The notes beneath the pieces were generated by a model, which had not been told where the DNA came from, searched no databases, and was given only the letters and a program-made list of their open reading frames with translations. The position numbers were made by a program, and so were the translations under genes. Shown here piece by piece: positions 1 through 9,600 of a stretch of 21,749 bases of DNA (within the stretch, counting starts at the first letter, position 1; each line of letters opens with the position of its first letter). Origin of the DNA: Myxococcales bacterium (GTDB lineage: Bacteria > Myxococcota > Polyangia > HGW-17 > SLPX01); assembly GCA_007131745.1 (NCBI GenBank), contig SLPX01000015.1, forward strand, positions 1 through 21,749, in the 5' to 3' direction.

Positions 1-127
1 CAATCCTCCCGAACGTCTCTCTCCGGTTTCAAACCCGTTGGACGCTATCAATTGAATGTCGCTATGTCAAAGATAAACTCTCAGTGTTCTCTGTCCGGGA
101 GTGTTCCGCTGTGAGTCCTGGTCAGCC

Positions 128-1753
128 CTAAATGGCGGGTTCCTGCTGAATGATTCCCTCCGGAAACCACGAGAAAAATATTTCGATGGTCTTCTTTCTT
201 TCCGGTTCCATGTAATCGAAGTTTTCGCCCCGGTCGATTATTTCCCAGAAATCCTTGGACTCCACCCGTTGCAGTTCATTTCGAATTGACCGCAGTCGGT
301 CGGGTCTTTCTTCTTTCATATCTTCGAATATTCTTCTCGCCCTGTCGGTATCGCCTTTTGTAAGGTAGTAGGTCGCCAGCTTTATCTGTGCTTTTCGTAC
401 CCCCCTGAGAGAAGTTTCCTGTTCCTCGGCTTCCGGTTCCTTATCGACTTCAAGCAAGATAGCGAGAAGATCGTCTGCCGAAGAACATCCCGATTTGTCC
501 GCCAGTTCTACAAGAGCGGCGAGATCGTAAGCCACTGTTTCTGTCACGAATGAAAGCTTCATCGTGAAAGCCACCTGCGCGTAGTACTTGAAATAGCCGC
601 CGATTTCTTTGGCCAGGTCAGGGTGTTTGGCAGCGATTACCTGTTCTGTGAACTGCCGGTACTGGTTGAAAACATTGTATGCCGTCCGGACGTCTTTGGC
701 GTTCAATGTGGCCCTTAGGTAAGTATTGAAAAACTTGATGCAGAGATTGATTGCTCCCTTGTCGTTCTCCTTGAGAGCCGTGCGACCAAGGTACTTGGTG
801 TCTATGGCAATCAGGTAATTAAGATCTCGCATCCTGTTAAGCGCTTCGCTGTATATCATCTGGTACTGGCGTAAAACCTTGTATTCAACCCAGCTTTTCT
901 CTTTGGACATTTCATTCAGCCTGTCGGGGTTCACTGCGACAAAGTCGGGGTTCTTCCTGATTAGGCCGGCTATTTTGAACCATCTGTCGGGAAGGTTCTT
1001 CTTGGTTTTCATGTATTCGGAGCAGAGATCCTGCAGAGCGTCTACACTTCTGGAAGCGATGATCTTGTCCTTGTTTTCAAGGGAATTCAATGCCACGTCT
1101 GAAAGCTGCTCTACTCCGTCTATCATCTGCATTTGCTGGGTCGAGAGCCGGGCATCTTTGACGCTGCAGCTTTTCTTGGTCGAAGCGAGAGTTTGCTCTC
1201 TTATTCTGGAGACCACGTTTTCGGGGTCACAGAAATGAAAAACATACGCAAAAAATGGAGTCATCAATATGACGCCGACCGTCATCAAAATAAAGAGAAC
1301 CAAAACGCCTGTCACCGGTGTGAATTGATGTGAGTCTTCTGCAGCTCGAACGACAAAAGTTATCCAAATACAATACACCGTGGTTACGACGAAATAAGAC
1401 AGAAATGTCAGGCTGGTCCGATCTTTTATGAACATATCGGTTATCTTGGGTGTGTATCGTGTCGCGGAGAGTTGCACGATGATGGAAGCAACGGTTATGG
1501 TCAAACCGAGCAGAGCAGCGACGACTTCCACCAGGCCGTCCAAAACTCCTTGGGCGTCATCAGCGTGCATCAAAACCAGCAGGTCACGGAGTTGGACCCC
1601 CTCGTGCCTGGAGATTAAGAAATAGTCGATAAGAATAAAAAGCAGCAGCACAGACAAAGACGCGGAAGACAGAATCACCAGCGGGCGGACCCAAATACGG
1701 GATCTGGTTTTTCTAAGATTGTTCTCTTTGTTTTCTGTTTCTTTCGACGGCAT
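128..1753 (-). CDS. DUF2254-like four-helix membrane protein
   Basis: Predicted inner-membrane protein of 541 residues, function unknown. Four hydrophobic stretches are visible, at about residues 22-46, 72-95, 113-135 and 147-172, followed by a long soluble C-terminal region. The segment LTITVASIIVQLSATRYTPK at the end of helix 2 and the loop after it is the part that resembles the DUF2254 family (predicted membrane proteins). The last 100 residues are helical and TPR-like (for example KLATYYLTKGDTDRARRIFE). I chose the second ATG (1753) because GGGAG lies 9 bases before it; the first ATG (1759) leaves only 3 bases. The phosphorylase stop codon (1760-1762) directly abuts the first ATG, so the two genes are almost certainly co-transcribed and may be translationally coupled. 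Family assignment is from remembered motif resemblance, not from a search. Confidence 0.75.
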   Translation of the reverse strand: MPSKETENKENNLRKTRSRIWVRPLVILSSASLSVLLLFILIDYFLISRHEGVQLRDLLVLMHADDAQGVLDGLVEVVAALLGLTITVASIIVQLSATRYTPKITDMFIKDRTSLTFLSYFVVTTVYCIWITFVVRAAEDSHQFTPVTGVLVLFILMTVGVILMTPFFAYVFHFCDPENVVSRIREQTLASTKKSCSVKDARLSTQQMQMIDGVEQLSDVALNSLENKDKIIASRSVDALQDLCSEYMKTKKNLPDRWFKIAGLIRKNPDFVAVNPDRLNEMSKEKSWVEYKVLRQYQMIYSEALNRMRDLNYLIAIDTKYLGRTALKENDKGAINLCIKFFNTYLRATLNAKDVRTAYNVFNQYRQFTEQVIAAKHPDLAKEIGGYFKYYAQVAFTMKLSFVTETVAYDLAALVELADKSGCSSADDLLAILLEVDKEPEAEEQETSLRGVRKAQIKLATYYLTKGDTDRARRIFEDMKEERPDRLRSIRNELQRVESKDFWEIIDRGENFDYMEPERKKTIEIFFSWFPEGIIQQEPAI

Positions 1754-1759
1754 GATCAT

Positions 1760-4351
1760 TTACTCCCATCTTACGGGTGCAAACAGGGTGTGAACACCTT
1801 CGCGGTATGGGCGCACTCGTACCCGGAATCCATGTTGCCCGCTTTTTTGACACGGTATGTTTCCGCGGAAGACATGGATTGAGTCCGGCTTTTCTTCAAC
1901 CCATTCAAGGAGATGGCCCCGTCCATTTTCTATGCCTCCGCTTTCGTCGGGTGTTCCCGTGTAGGCTTCAACCCTGACTTCTTCGGGGGTCAGGTCGGCG
2001 AGCTTAACCTCGGCTTCGACTGTCAGTCCGTCCCCGACGGAAATGTCGATGGTGTTTCCCAACATCGTTGCCTTTCTTATGCTCACTTCACCCATGTTGT
2101 GGTAAATTCGTCCCAGCCACCGTGCCTCTTCCCTGCCTTTTGTGAGACTATCTCCGCACAAACGATCAAAATCGTCCGCTGACTTTTCGTAATACATGTC
2201 GTTGTATTCCCGGACCATCCTGTGGTTGTTAAACTGCGGGCAGAGTGTGGCCATTGAATTTTTGATTCGGTTGATCCATTCCCGGGGAATATCCGAAGCG
2301 TCTCTTTCATAAAACAAGGGTACAATTTCCTGTTCCAGCAGGTGATACACGGCTTCCGATTCAACTCCATCGCCGTACTCCCGTTCTTCATCGGAATAAG
2401 TTTCGCCGTGTCCTATGGCCCAGCCGGCGTCGGGACGAAATCCTTCACACCACCATCCGTCCAGGACGCTCAGGTTGAGACCTCCGTTGAATACGACTTT
2501 CATTCCGCTCGTGCCCGAGGCTTCGAGCGGACGGCGGGGATTGTTGAGCCACAGGTCGACTCCACTGACAAGGTGCCGCGCAACTCCGATGTCATAGTTT
2601 TCCACGAACGCCATTCGCTTGCGTATCTCGGGATCCTGGGACGCATGCATGATATGCTGAATGATCTTTTTTCCTGCATCGTCTTTTGGATGGGCCTTAC
2701 CTGCGAAAAGAATCTGGACCGGTCGAGTCGGGTGACACAAAAGCTTCTTCAGACGGTCGGTATCCGTGAGAATGAGAGCGGCTCTCTTGTAAGCTGCGAA
2801 ACGGCGAGCAAACCCTATGGTCAGGATTTCCGGATCCAGGACTTCACCTGCTGATTTGAGTTCCTTGGGGGGGGCGCCCCGAGTTGCCAGGGCGTTTCGC
2901 ATACGCCTTCTCGTGTATGCTACAAGCTGTGCTCGCAGCCTGTCTTTGACTCTCCACAATTCCGCATCAGGAATGCTGTAAATCCTTTTCCAGATTTCTT
3001 CGTCATCCGGTTCTTCGACCCATTTCTGACCGAGGTAACGATCCAGGAGATGCCACATTTCAGCCGAGGTCCACGTGGTGTGATGGACACCGTTGGTTAC
3101 ATGTCCTATGGGTATCTCGTGAACCGGAACATCGGGTGTTATGGCGTGAAAAATGCGCCGGCTTACTTCTCCGTGCAGTTTGCTTACTCCATTGACGAAG
3201 TTGGAGTTGCGGGCTGCATAAACGGCCATATTGAATGGTTCTTCCTCATCGTAAGGGTCGCCGCGACCTGTGCTCAGGAAGCTCTCAAAAGAAACCCCCA
3301 ATTCGTCTACGTATCCTCCCAGGTACTCTTCCATCAGGTCCTTTTCAAAAAGATCGAATCCTGCAGGAACCGGAGTGTGGGTCGTAAAGACATTGCCTCT
3401 GGAACACACGGCCTGGGCTACGGGGAATTCCAGGCCGTGTTCCTTCATCGTGTTTCGTATTCTTTCCAGAGCCATGAAAGCAGAGTGCCCTTCATTCATG
3501 TGATACACCTTGGGGTGGATATTCATGGCTTTGAGAGCCTTCACTCCTCCGATTCCCAGAAGAAGTTCCTGCTTGATCCGCATCTTTTTGCCGCCGCCGT
3601 ATAGGTATGATGCGATCATCTGATCTTCGGGGGTGTTCTCCTGTATCTTTGTGTCCAGAAGGTAGAGTTGTACCCTGCCGACGTCGACCCGCCAGATCTG
3701 TGCATGAAGTTTTCTTTTCGGCAGATCCACTGTTATTGAAACCGGAGATCCGTCGCTGTTTCTTACAAGGGTCATCGGTGAATTATAAGGGTCTACGGTT
3801 TCGTATAGTTCCTGCTGCCAGCCGTCATTGTTTATGTACTGCTGAAAATACCCTTTTCTGTAGAGGAGACCCACACCTGCCAGCGGCAGGCCGAGGTCCG
3901 AAGCCGCCTTAAGATGGTCACCCGACAAAACGCCCAATCCGCCGGAATAAATGGGAAGACATCTGGCGAGACCGAATTCAGCGGAAAAATACGCCACTCG
4001 GATATTTCTCGACCCCGCGGCCGGCTCGGCCTTGAATTTGTTTTCGTCTAAACCGGAACCCTTACATTGGCCCGTTTTGGTCATGTAGTGTTCGAAGTCT
4101 TCGCAGACATCAGACATGTGCGTGAGAAAACCTTCGTCCACCGCAAGGTCTTCCAGCTTGCCTTGTGGAATTATGGAAAGAAGCTTCATCGGATTCTGTC
4201 CCGATTTCCGCCAAAGTTCCGGATCTATGCGGCTGAAGAGATTGTATGCTTCGGGATTCCATGACCAGTATAAATTGAGAGCAAGCTTTTCCAGCTCTTT
4301 TAATTCTGCCGGAAGCACCGGTACGACGTTGAATAAGTGAATTTTCTTCAT
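1760..4351 (-). CDS. glgP: Alpha-glucan (glycogen/maltodextrin) phosphorylase, GT35
   Basis: Cytoplasmic PLP enzyme that phosphorolyses alpha-1,4-glucans to glucose-1-phosphate. The 863-residue length fits the bacterial/archaeal alpha-glucan phosphorylases that carry an N-terminal DUF3417 domain (about residues 15-120, with LALNLYWSWNPEA). Visible core motifs are SAEFGL and IYSGGLGVLSGDHLKAASDL near residue 125-150, YHMNEGHSAF near 285, FTTHTPVPAGFD near 325, and the PLP-lysine motif EASGTSGMKVVFNGG, with the lysine at about residue 618. A beta-rich C-terminal segment follows, ending in HGFRVRVRP. The open frame extends 26 codons further up to 4429, but that start would sit on the -35 element of the only good promoter. 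ATG 4351 has GAAGG 7 bases before it and is preferred. It is first gene of a two-gene operon with the DUF2254-like protein. Family assignment is certain; the exact substrate is not. Confidence 0.96.
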   Translation of the reverse strand: MKKIHLFNVVPVLPAELKELEKLALNLYWSWNPEAYNLFSRIDPELWRKSGQNPMKLLSIIPQGKLEDLAVDEGFLTHMSDVCEDFEHYMTKTGQCKGSGLDENKFKAEPAAGSRNIRVAYFSAEFGLARCLPIYSGGLGVLSGDHLKAASDLGLPLAGVGLLYRKGYFQQYINNDGWQQELYETVDPYNSPMTLVRNSDGSPVSITVDLPKRKLHAQIWRVDVGRVQLYLLDTKIQENTPEDQMIASYLYGGGKKMRIKQELLLGIGGVKALKAMNIHPKVYHMNEGHSAFMALERIRNTMKEHGLEFPVAQAVCSRGNVFTTHTPVPAGFDLFEKDLMEEYLGGYVDELGVSFESFLSTGRGDPYDEEEPFNMAVYAARNSNFVNGVSKLHGEVSRRIFHAITPDVPVHEIPIGHVTNGVHHTTWTSAEMWHLLDRYLGQKWVEEPDDEEIWKRIYSIPDAELWRVKDRLRAQLVAYTRRRMRNALATRGAPPKELKSAGEVLDPEILTIGFARRFAAYKRAALILTDTDRLKKLLCHPTRPVQILFAGKAHPKDDAGKKIIQHIMHASQDPEIRKRMAFVENYDIGVARHLVSGVDLWLNNPRRPLEASGTSGMKVVFNGGLNLSVLDGWWCEGFRPDAGWAIGHGETYSDEEREYGDGVESEAVYHLLEQEIVPLFYERDASDIPREWINRIKNSMATLCPQFNNHRMVREYNDMYYEKSADDFDRLCGDSLTKGREEARWLGRIYHNMGEVSIRKATMLGNTIDISVGDGLTVEAEVKLADLTPEEVRVEAYTGTPDESGGIENGRGHLLEWVEEKPDSIHVFRGNIPCQKSGQHGFRVRVRPYREGVHTLFAPVRWE

Positions 4352-4400
4352 ATTTCTGCCTTCTGCATACTCGCTTAACCATAGGTTTGAGTGAGCAAAA

Positions 4401-4429
4401 GATATAGAGATCATCAGATGATAGATCAA
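4401..4429 (-). promoter_or_regulatory. Candidate sigma70 promoter of glgP with central dyad
   Basis: On the minus strand TTGATC (4429-4424) is followed after 17 bases by TATATC (4406-4401), predicting a transcript start about 43 bases before ATG 4351. The spacer carries a perfect 13-base dyad, ATCATC-A-GATGAT on the plus strand (4410-4422), in the position of a repressor operator. Each hexamer matches 4 of 6 consensus positions. Inference only. Confidence 0.45.
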
Positions 4430-4471
4430 GTGTGAAAATTCGAAAGAATGTTGTGCGCATATTTGGTGTTC

Positions 4472-4499
4472 TTGACATGCAGGCGAGCGAGTGTAAATA
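4472..4499 (+). promoter_or_regulatory. Candidate promoter of the secreted protein at 4622
   Basis: A consensus TTGACA (4472-4477) is followed after 16 bases by TAAATA (4494-4499), giving a leader of about 115 bases before the GTG at 4622. The -10 match is weak. The remainder of the divergent 270-base intergenic region holds nothing else that I recognise apart from the glgP promoter. Confidence 0.35.
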
Positions 4500-4621
4500 A
4501 TTGCTGCCGCTTTTTCATTGAAAGTTTTCTATGATGGTACGCGGCCGGCTTTTCATCAAAAATTGTCTTCACCGAAGGAATGCAAATTTGTTTTTAAGGC
4601 TGTGATGCGGCAGGAGATGAT

Positions 4622-5599
4622 GTGATTGCACGCGTCTACAAAGAATGCGGTGCCTTGAAGGGGAAAGTTCGGATGGTGTTTTTCGCCGCGATGTTCTGGA
4701 TATCGGGTTGGTCTGCAGCGTGCGAAAAAATGGATGGTAACGGGGAGTGCCGTATTGATTATGAGAGCCTGGTCGACGGCGGACTGAAATGCGGAGAAGA
4801 TTTCTCTTACGTGGAGGAACAGGACGGAAAAGCGGTTTTTGGAATAAAGGCTATGCCGTACATCAATCTGGATTTGGCCGGGGTCGTTAAGATGGATACC
4901 GTCGCCAGGGTCCTGGTGCTCGCCGAAGGAACGGAAGAGAGCTTGGACCTCGATTTGACCGTCAAAATATGTCACGTGGAGTTTCCAAGGATAGAAGTCC
5001 CCGGGCAACCCGAGCCTACGTACCTGGACTTGGTGCCTGAAGCTTATGAAGCCCTGGAGCCTGTCCCGGTCGCCGGCAGGCTTTCGGGAAACAGGACTTG
5101 CGATTCATGGGAGACGGAAACAGCAGTGTTTGTTTTCGGCGCCCGCCTTGGGGGCGACGCCATGGGGCCTCTGCCCCTTGATCCGGAAGCCCAGACTTGC
5201 ATGGGAGACGGTGACATTGATTGCATCTACGACCTCGACGGCGACGGTTTGCCGGGTGCGACCATGATTGCCGAGCATTTCCCGGTACTCGACATACGGC
5301 GTCTGGAAACCACGATGCGAACAGCAGTGAGTCTTTCCGGAATTGTGGTGGGATTGGATGCAATAGTTGGTTCCGTGGAAATGTTGCTGGATATACGGAT
5401 ACTGGGTTGTCACATCTGGGACAACACGCTGTCACGGGAAAGAGAATGCTCAGGAGAAGAAAAGCGCGTTGTGCAAGGAATGAAACCCACGGTTGTACAA
5501 CTTGCTCAACCCGAGAGTCCGTTTGCAGCGGTCAGGGTTCCGCTTGATTTGACCTGCGAGGAATTGCTTGAAGACGAAACTTTATATTTCGGCTATTGA
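4622..5599 (+). CDS. Secreted Cys-containing protein of unknown function
   Basis: A 325-residue protein that I do not recognise. The GTG start has AGGAG 5 bases upstream and gives an export signal with a basic n-region (R4, K7, K13, K15, R17) and a hydrophobic core, MVFFAAMFWISGW, ending SAAC near residue 34. Starting at the in-frame ATG 4673 (AAGGGG 9 bases upstream) would remove every positive charge before the core, so GTG is preferred. SAAC is not a good lipobox, so cleavage by ordinary signal peptidase is as likely as lipidation. The mature part is acidic, contains many scattered cysteines suggesting disulfides, and has an Asp-rich loop, DGDIDCIYDLDGDG, resembling thrombospondin type-3 or EF-hand-like calcium loops. 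It is divergent from glgP and convergent with the parvulin gene, with 5 bases between the stop codons. Confidence 0.75.
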   Translation: MIARVYKECGALKGKVRMVFFAAMFWISGWSAACEKMDGNGECRIDYESLVDGGLKCGEDFSYVEEQDGKAVFGIKAMPYINLDLAGVVKMDTVARVLVLAEGTEESLDLDLTVKICHVEFPRIEVPGQPEPTYLDLVPEAYEALEPVPVAGRLSGNRTCDSWETETAVFVFGARLGGDAMGPLPLDPEAQTCMGDGDIDCIYDLDGDGLPGATMIAEHFPVLDIRRLETTMRTAVSLSGIVVGLDAIVGSVEMLLDIRILGCHIWDNTLSRERECSGEEKRVVQGMKPTVVQLAQPESPFAAVRVPLDLTCEELLEDETLYFGY

Positions 5600-5604
5600 A
5601 TTGA

Positions 5605-6453
5605 TCAATCAGGGGTTATCGGCAGTCTTTGTATGATGTGGTAGCCGAAGTCGGTTTCCACTATGTCCGACACAGCGTTTTCCTCGAGCGCCCACGTTGC
5701 ATCTTCAAACGGCTTTGCCATTTGGCCGCGGCCGAATAATCCCAGATCTCCGCCCTGTCGTTTGCCTGAAGGGCAGTCCGAGTGCTCTTTTGCTATTTCC
5801 GCGAAATCAGCGCCCTTATCGAGTTTCGCTTTGATCTCCTTGATGAGCTTTGTGGCTTCTTCTTTAGTGCGTGTAATGTTGGGAGGTTTGCGTGAAGATT
5901 CTTCGTGCATCACGAGAACATGACGGGCTCGAGCCTCTTCCACTTCCTGGCGTTTGATAATGTGGTAGCCGAAAGCTGATTCGACAGGCTCAGAGATCTC
6001 TCCGGCTTTCATTTTAAGCACCGCCAGGCTGAACTCGGGCACCATTTTATTTGCGGGAAACACGCCAAGATTGCCTTCGTTTTTCTTGCCCGATGGGCAG
6101 TCTGAGTGTTCTTTCGCAAGTTCGGCGAAATCGGCGCCGTCATTCAGTTGCTTCTTTATCTTTTGGGCTTCGGCCAGGGCATCTTCTTTTGTGCGGGTGA
6201 TATGAGGCGGTTTGCGGGGAGCGCCCTCGTACATCAAAAGAATGTGAGATGCAGAAAGTTTTTCACTGCTCAGCGGAGGATGTTCGGCTTTTTTCTGCTT
6301 TGTTTCTACGGTCTGAATTGTTTTGTCTCCTTTTGCCTCTCTTGGTGTTTCTTCTTTTGGTGCGTCTTTGCTGCTCTTTTCTTCTCTTCTGCAGCCGTGA
6401 CCGCTGAACAAGATTGCTGCTACCGCCACCGCCGTCATTGCTGTTAATCGCAT
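5605..6453 (-). CDS. Probable lipoprotein with two parvulin PPIase domains
   Basis: Predicted exported peptidyl-prolyl cis/trans isomerase of 282 residues, likely helping fold envelope proteins. ATG 6453 has AAGGAG at a 6-base spacing; the longer frame to 6489 has no such site. The signal core TAMTAVAVAAILFSGHG is followed by Cys21. The lipobox is poor (Gly at -3), so lipidation is probable rather than certain. A charged Lys/Glu linker (about 22-65) leads to two rotamase domains, about 66-168 and 174-277. Each carries the parvulin hallmarks: ASHILLM or ARHVLVM, GADFAELAKEHSDCPSGK or the near-identical GADFAEIAKEHSDCPSGK, and FGYHIIKR or FGYHIIQR. The second domain is especially Pin1-like (GDLGLFGRGQM). 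The domains are similar enough to suggest a duplication. The chaperone SurA also has two parvulin domains, but its long N-terminal chaperone region is absent here. Confidence 0.93.
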   Translation of the reverse strand: MRLTAMTAVAVAAILFSGHGCRREEKSSKDAPKEETPREAKGDKTIQTVETKQKKAEHPPLSSEKLSASHILLMYEGAPRKPPHITRTKEDALAEAQKIKKQLNDGADFAELAKEHSDCPSGKKNEGNLGVFPANKMVPEFSLAVLKMKAGEISEPVESAFGYHIIKRQEVEEARARHVLVMHEESSRKPPNITRTKEEATKLIKEIKAKLDKGADFAEIAKEHSDCPSGKRQGGDLGLFGRGQMAKPFEDATWALEENAVSDIVETDFGYHIIQRLPITPD

Positions 6454-6632
6454 CTTTGTCTCCTTCGATTTTGCGGATTTTCCATTCATTCATCTAAATC
6501 CGCGCAGATTTTCATTCAATTATTGCGGCCTACTATAGCCGCTCATCCCGTGCTTTGCCAGCACCATTATTTCAAGCTGCAATTCAGACAGTAGAGGCAT
6601 ATCACACTCTTTTCCCATTCTCCCCGCAACGG

Positions 6633-9600
6633 CTATTTACCAGGATTTAAACTTTTGATCTTTCTCACACGTTCATTGACGGCGTTTATGAAACTCTCCA
6701 TGCAAAAAGGCTTTTCCAGTCGAAGGTTGTCTACACTGCTGAGGTAGTCTCTTGCACGAGGAGTAAACGCGCCTCCTGTGATAAAGATGAGTTGTTTTGC
6801 GAGTTCAGGAAAATTCTCAACCAGCCATTTATGCAGATCCATCCCTGACATATTCGGCATCATCATGTCGCAAAGAATCAAATCAAACTCCCTGTCTTCT
6901 TTGAGCAGCCTTATTGCTTCCGCTCCGCTTTCCGCTTCCACTGTTTCGTGTTTGCGAAGCATTCGTTTCATGGAGCTCCTGATTCTTGCTTCGTCATCTA
7001 CAATCAAGATTCTCCCTTTGACATGCTCGACATGTTCGTCGGTTTGACTCGGTTGGGGAGTCCGTGCGATTTCCACTTGTTTTTCGGCAACCGGGAGTTG
7101 CACGATAAAGCTCGTACCCTTGCCCTTTTCACTATCAACGGAAATCGCGCCTCCGTAGCTCTCGATGATGCTCTTGGATATCGTGAGGCCGAGGCCCGAT
7201 CCTTTGCCTATGTCCTTGGTGCTGTAAAAGGGCTCAAAAAGCTTCTCCCGGCTTTTCCGATCGATTCCGCTGCCCGTGTCTTTCACTTCCGCGTACACGT
7301 AGTTTTCGTCCGACCATGTCCTTACTCGAATCTCGTTGTTTTCAACATCTCCTTCCTCGATGGCATGGGTGGCATTGATTATCAGGTTCAAAAAAACCTG
7401 CGACAATCTTCCTTCGCTCGCGGACACCATGGGAACCTTTTTGTACTCTTTGACCAGCCTCGCACGGTACTTGATCTCGTTGTAGGCCATGTTGATTGCC
7501 GTTTCGATCACGTCTACGAGATTCACGTGAATGAAGGTGTCCCTTTCAACCCTCGAGAACGTTCCCAGGCTGCGAGAAATATCATGGATGCGCTTCATGC
7601 CGCTTAGAGCATCCCTGAATCGCGACAAGATATCATCCAGTTTGACAGGGGTTATCAGTTCGGCCAAACTTTCGGTTTCTTCTTGAGTCAACGTGTCCGG
7701 TTTGTTTATCAAGGAATGAACCTTGATTAATCCACTGGCAAGTGCCGGTAATTCCTGCGTCAGGCTTTCCATGTTGTAAAGACTGTATGAAAGAGGGTTT
7801 TTAATCTCATGTGCCACTCCCGCCGCTAACATGCCCATGCTGGAGAGTCGATCCGCCTGTGCAATCTTTGCGTGCAACTCACGTATTTCAGTAATGTCTT
7901 TCGCGGCTACAATTACACCCGGTTGATCAACAAAAGGGAAGGGCGCGATGCTCAAAAAAACTCGGCGCCGGATCGTCTTTTTTTCCGACTCGAGCCGGAT
8001 CTCTGTTTCAAGAGAATCGACTTTTTTTCCGGCTAATCCTTCTTTTATCGCGCTGTACAGGTCACAGCTTGCACAAGCTTCGCCGTGACCACATCCATCC
8101 GGACTATCATTTCTGTGCACGCAACTGATGACTTCTCCGCAACTAAGAGGTTTTTTGCATAAAAAATCCGTGCTGCCGAATAACAATTCAGCTCCACGGT
8201 TGACTTGGACGATGCGTTGATCCGCGTCCGCCAGCAGGATCGCTACGGGAACGGTGTCCATAACGGCCTTAAGTCTGTCCCGCTCGGACTTTATCATCTC
8301 CTCGCCCTGCTTACGATCGATCACCGCGGTCAATATCCTGGAAATCGTGGTGAGAATAGCAATGTCTTCAGCGGACCAGGTTATGTACTCATCGCATTCG
8401 TCGAATCCGATAAATCCGAAGAAATCTGAACGAACAAACAAGGGGACCACCAGAATTGAACGGACCCCTTGCGGCCTGAGTATATCTCGGGCCGCCTCGT
8501 CCGGAATCTCTTCGATATCCGAGTAGCATATGACTTCACCTTTCCGCAGGGTCTCCAGCCACCATGCGAAAAACTCTCCCGGCAAATCTTGCAGCTCATC
8601 TATCTGCGGCTTCACTCCCTCTGCACACCACTCGTGGGTGTTGTTCATTGTGTTTTTGTCATGGTCGTACTCGAATACATATACCCGGCTGACCTCTGTT
8701 ATTTTTCCCAGTATAGCGAAACACTGCTTCATGAAAAGGTCTATACTCTTGGTGTTGACCCCCAACGTTGTGATGTCCGCAATCGCTGTTTCGTACAAAA
8801 GCCTCTGTTTAAGAGCTTCCTCCGCGTGTTTGCGTTCGGTGATGTCACGCACGGTTTTCCAAATGTAGTCGATTCCGCCGTTTTCATCGCGGACCACAAA
8901 TGCACGGATCTCTACGGGAAAAACCGTTCCATCCTTGCGGATGTACTCCTTTTCATAGAGGCCCGAATCGTCCTGCACGAGCAGCCGCTTCCCACAGATC
9001 TCCTCCGCCTCCCATTCGCGCCATCGCTCCGGGGTTATTGCATCGAAGTCCGGCAGCGCCCGCAGCTCATCAAGGGTGTAGCCGAGCATTCTGCAATAAG
9101 CGTCGTTTGCGTCGATGATGCGGCCGGTTTGGAGCTTCATGACAAAGCCGTCGCGGCTGCACTCGAAGATTTCCTTATAGCGCCGGCGGGTTTCCTCCAC
9201 GCTGCGGTCCGAGGCGATCTTACTCAATGCAAAAGCCAGATCACCCGCTATCTCGCTAAACAGTTCCTGTTCTTCCGCGTTCAGGGCGTAGTCGCCCGGC
9301 AAGGAAGCCGCCAGAATACCGTAGGTAACGCCATCGAAATCCAACCTGCGCGCCAGTCCGCTGCGGCCGGTGTATTCGTGCGAAAGAGGACATTCGGCAC
9401 AGTCGGAAACTGGATCCTCTACTACTATGGTATCCCCTGTGTTCAGCCCGTTGCTCATACACGCGGGAAATTGACCGCGTTCCAGCTTCTCTTGCATCGC
9501 TGAGAAGTCTTGATCAAATCCCGCGGAGGCGACCTCGGAGACACATCCTTTCTCTCGAAGTCCCAGTGAACGGCCGGTTTCGCCCCCAAGCAAAGCGATC

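Noticed and set aside
5600..5609. ATTGATCAAT palindrome between convergent stop codons
   Set aside because: Ten bases, no T-run and no GC stem; too short for a terminator and plausible by chance.
6550..6564. GTGCT/AGCAC hairpin downstream of the kinase gene
   Set aside because: Five-base stem without a U tract on the minus strand; not convincing as a terminator.
8469..9503. 344-codon plus-strand open frame opposite the kinase gene
   Set aside because: It is antisense to intact GAF and PAS domains, has no recognisable motif, and exists because of codon bias in the real gene.
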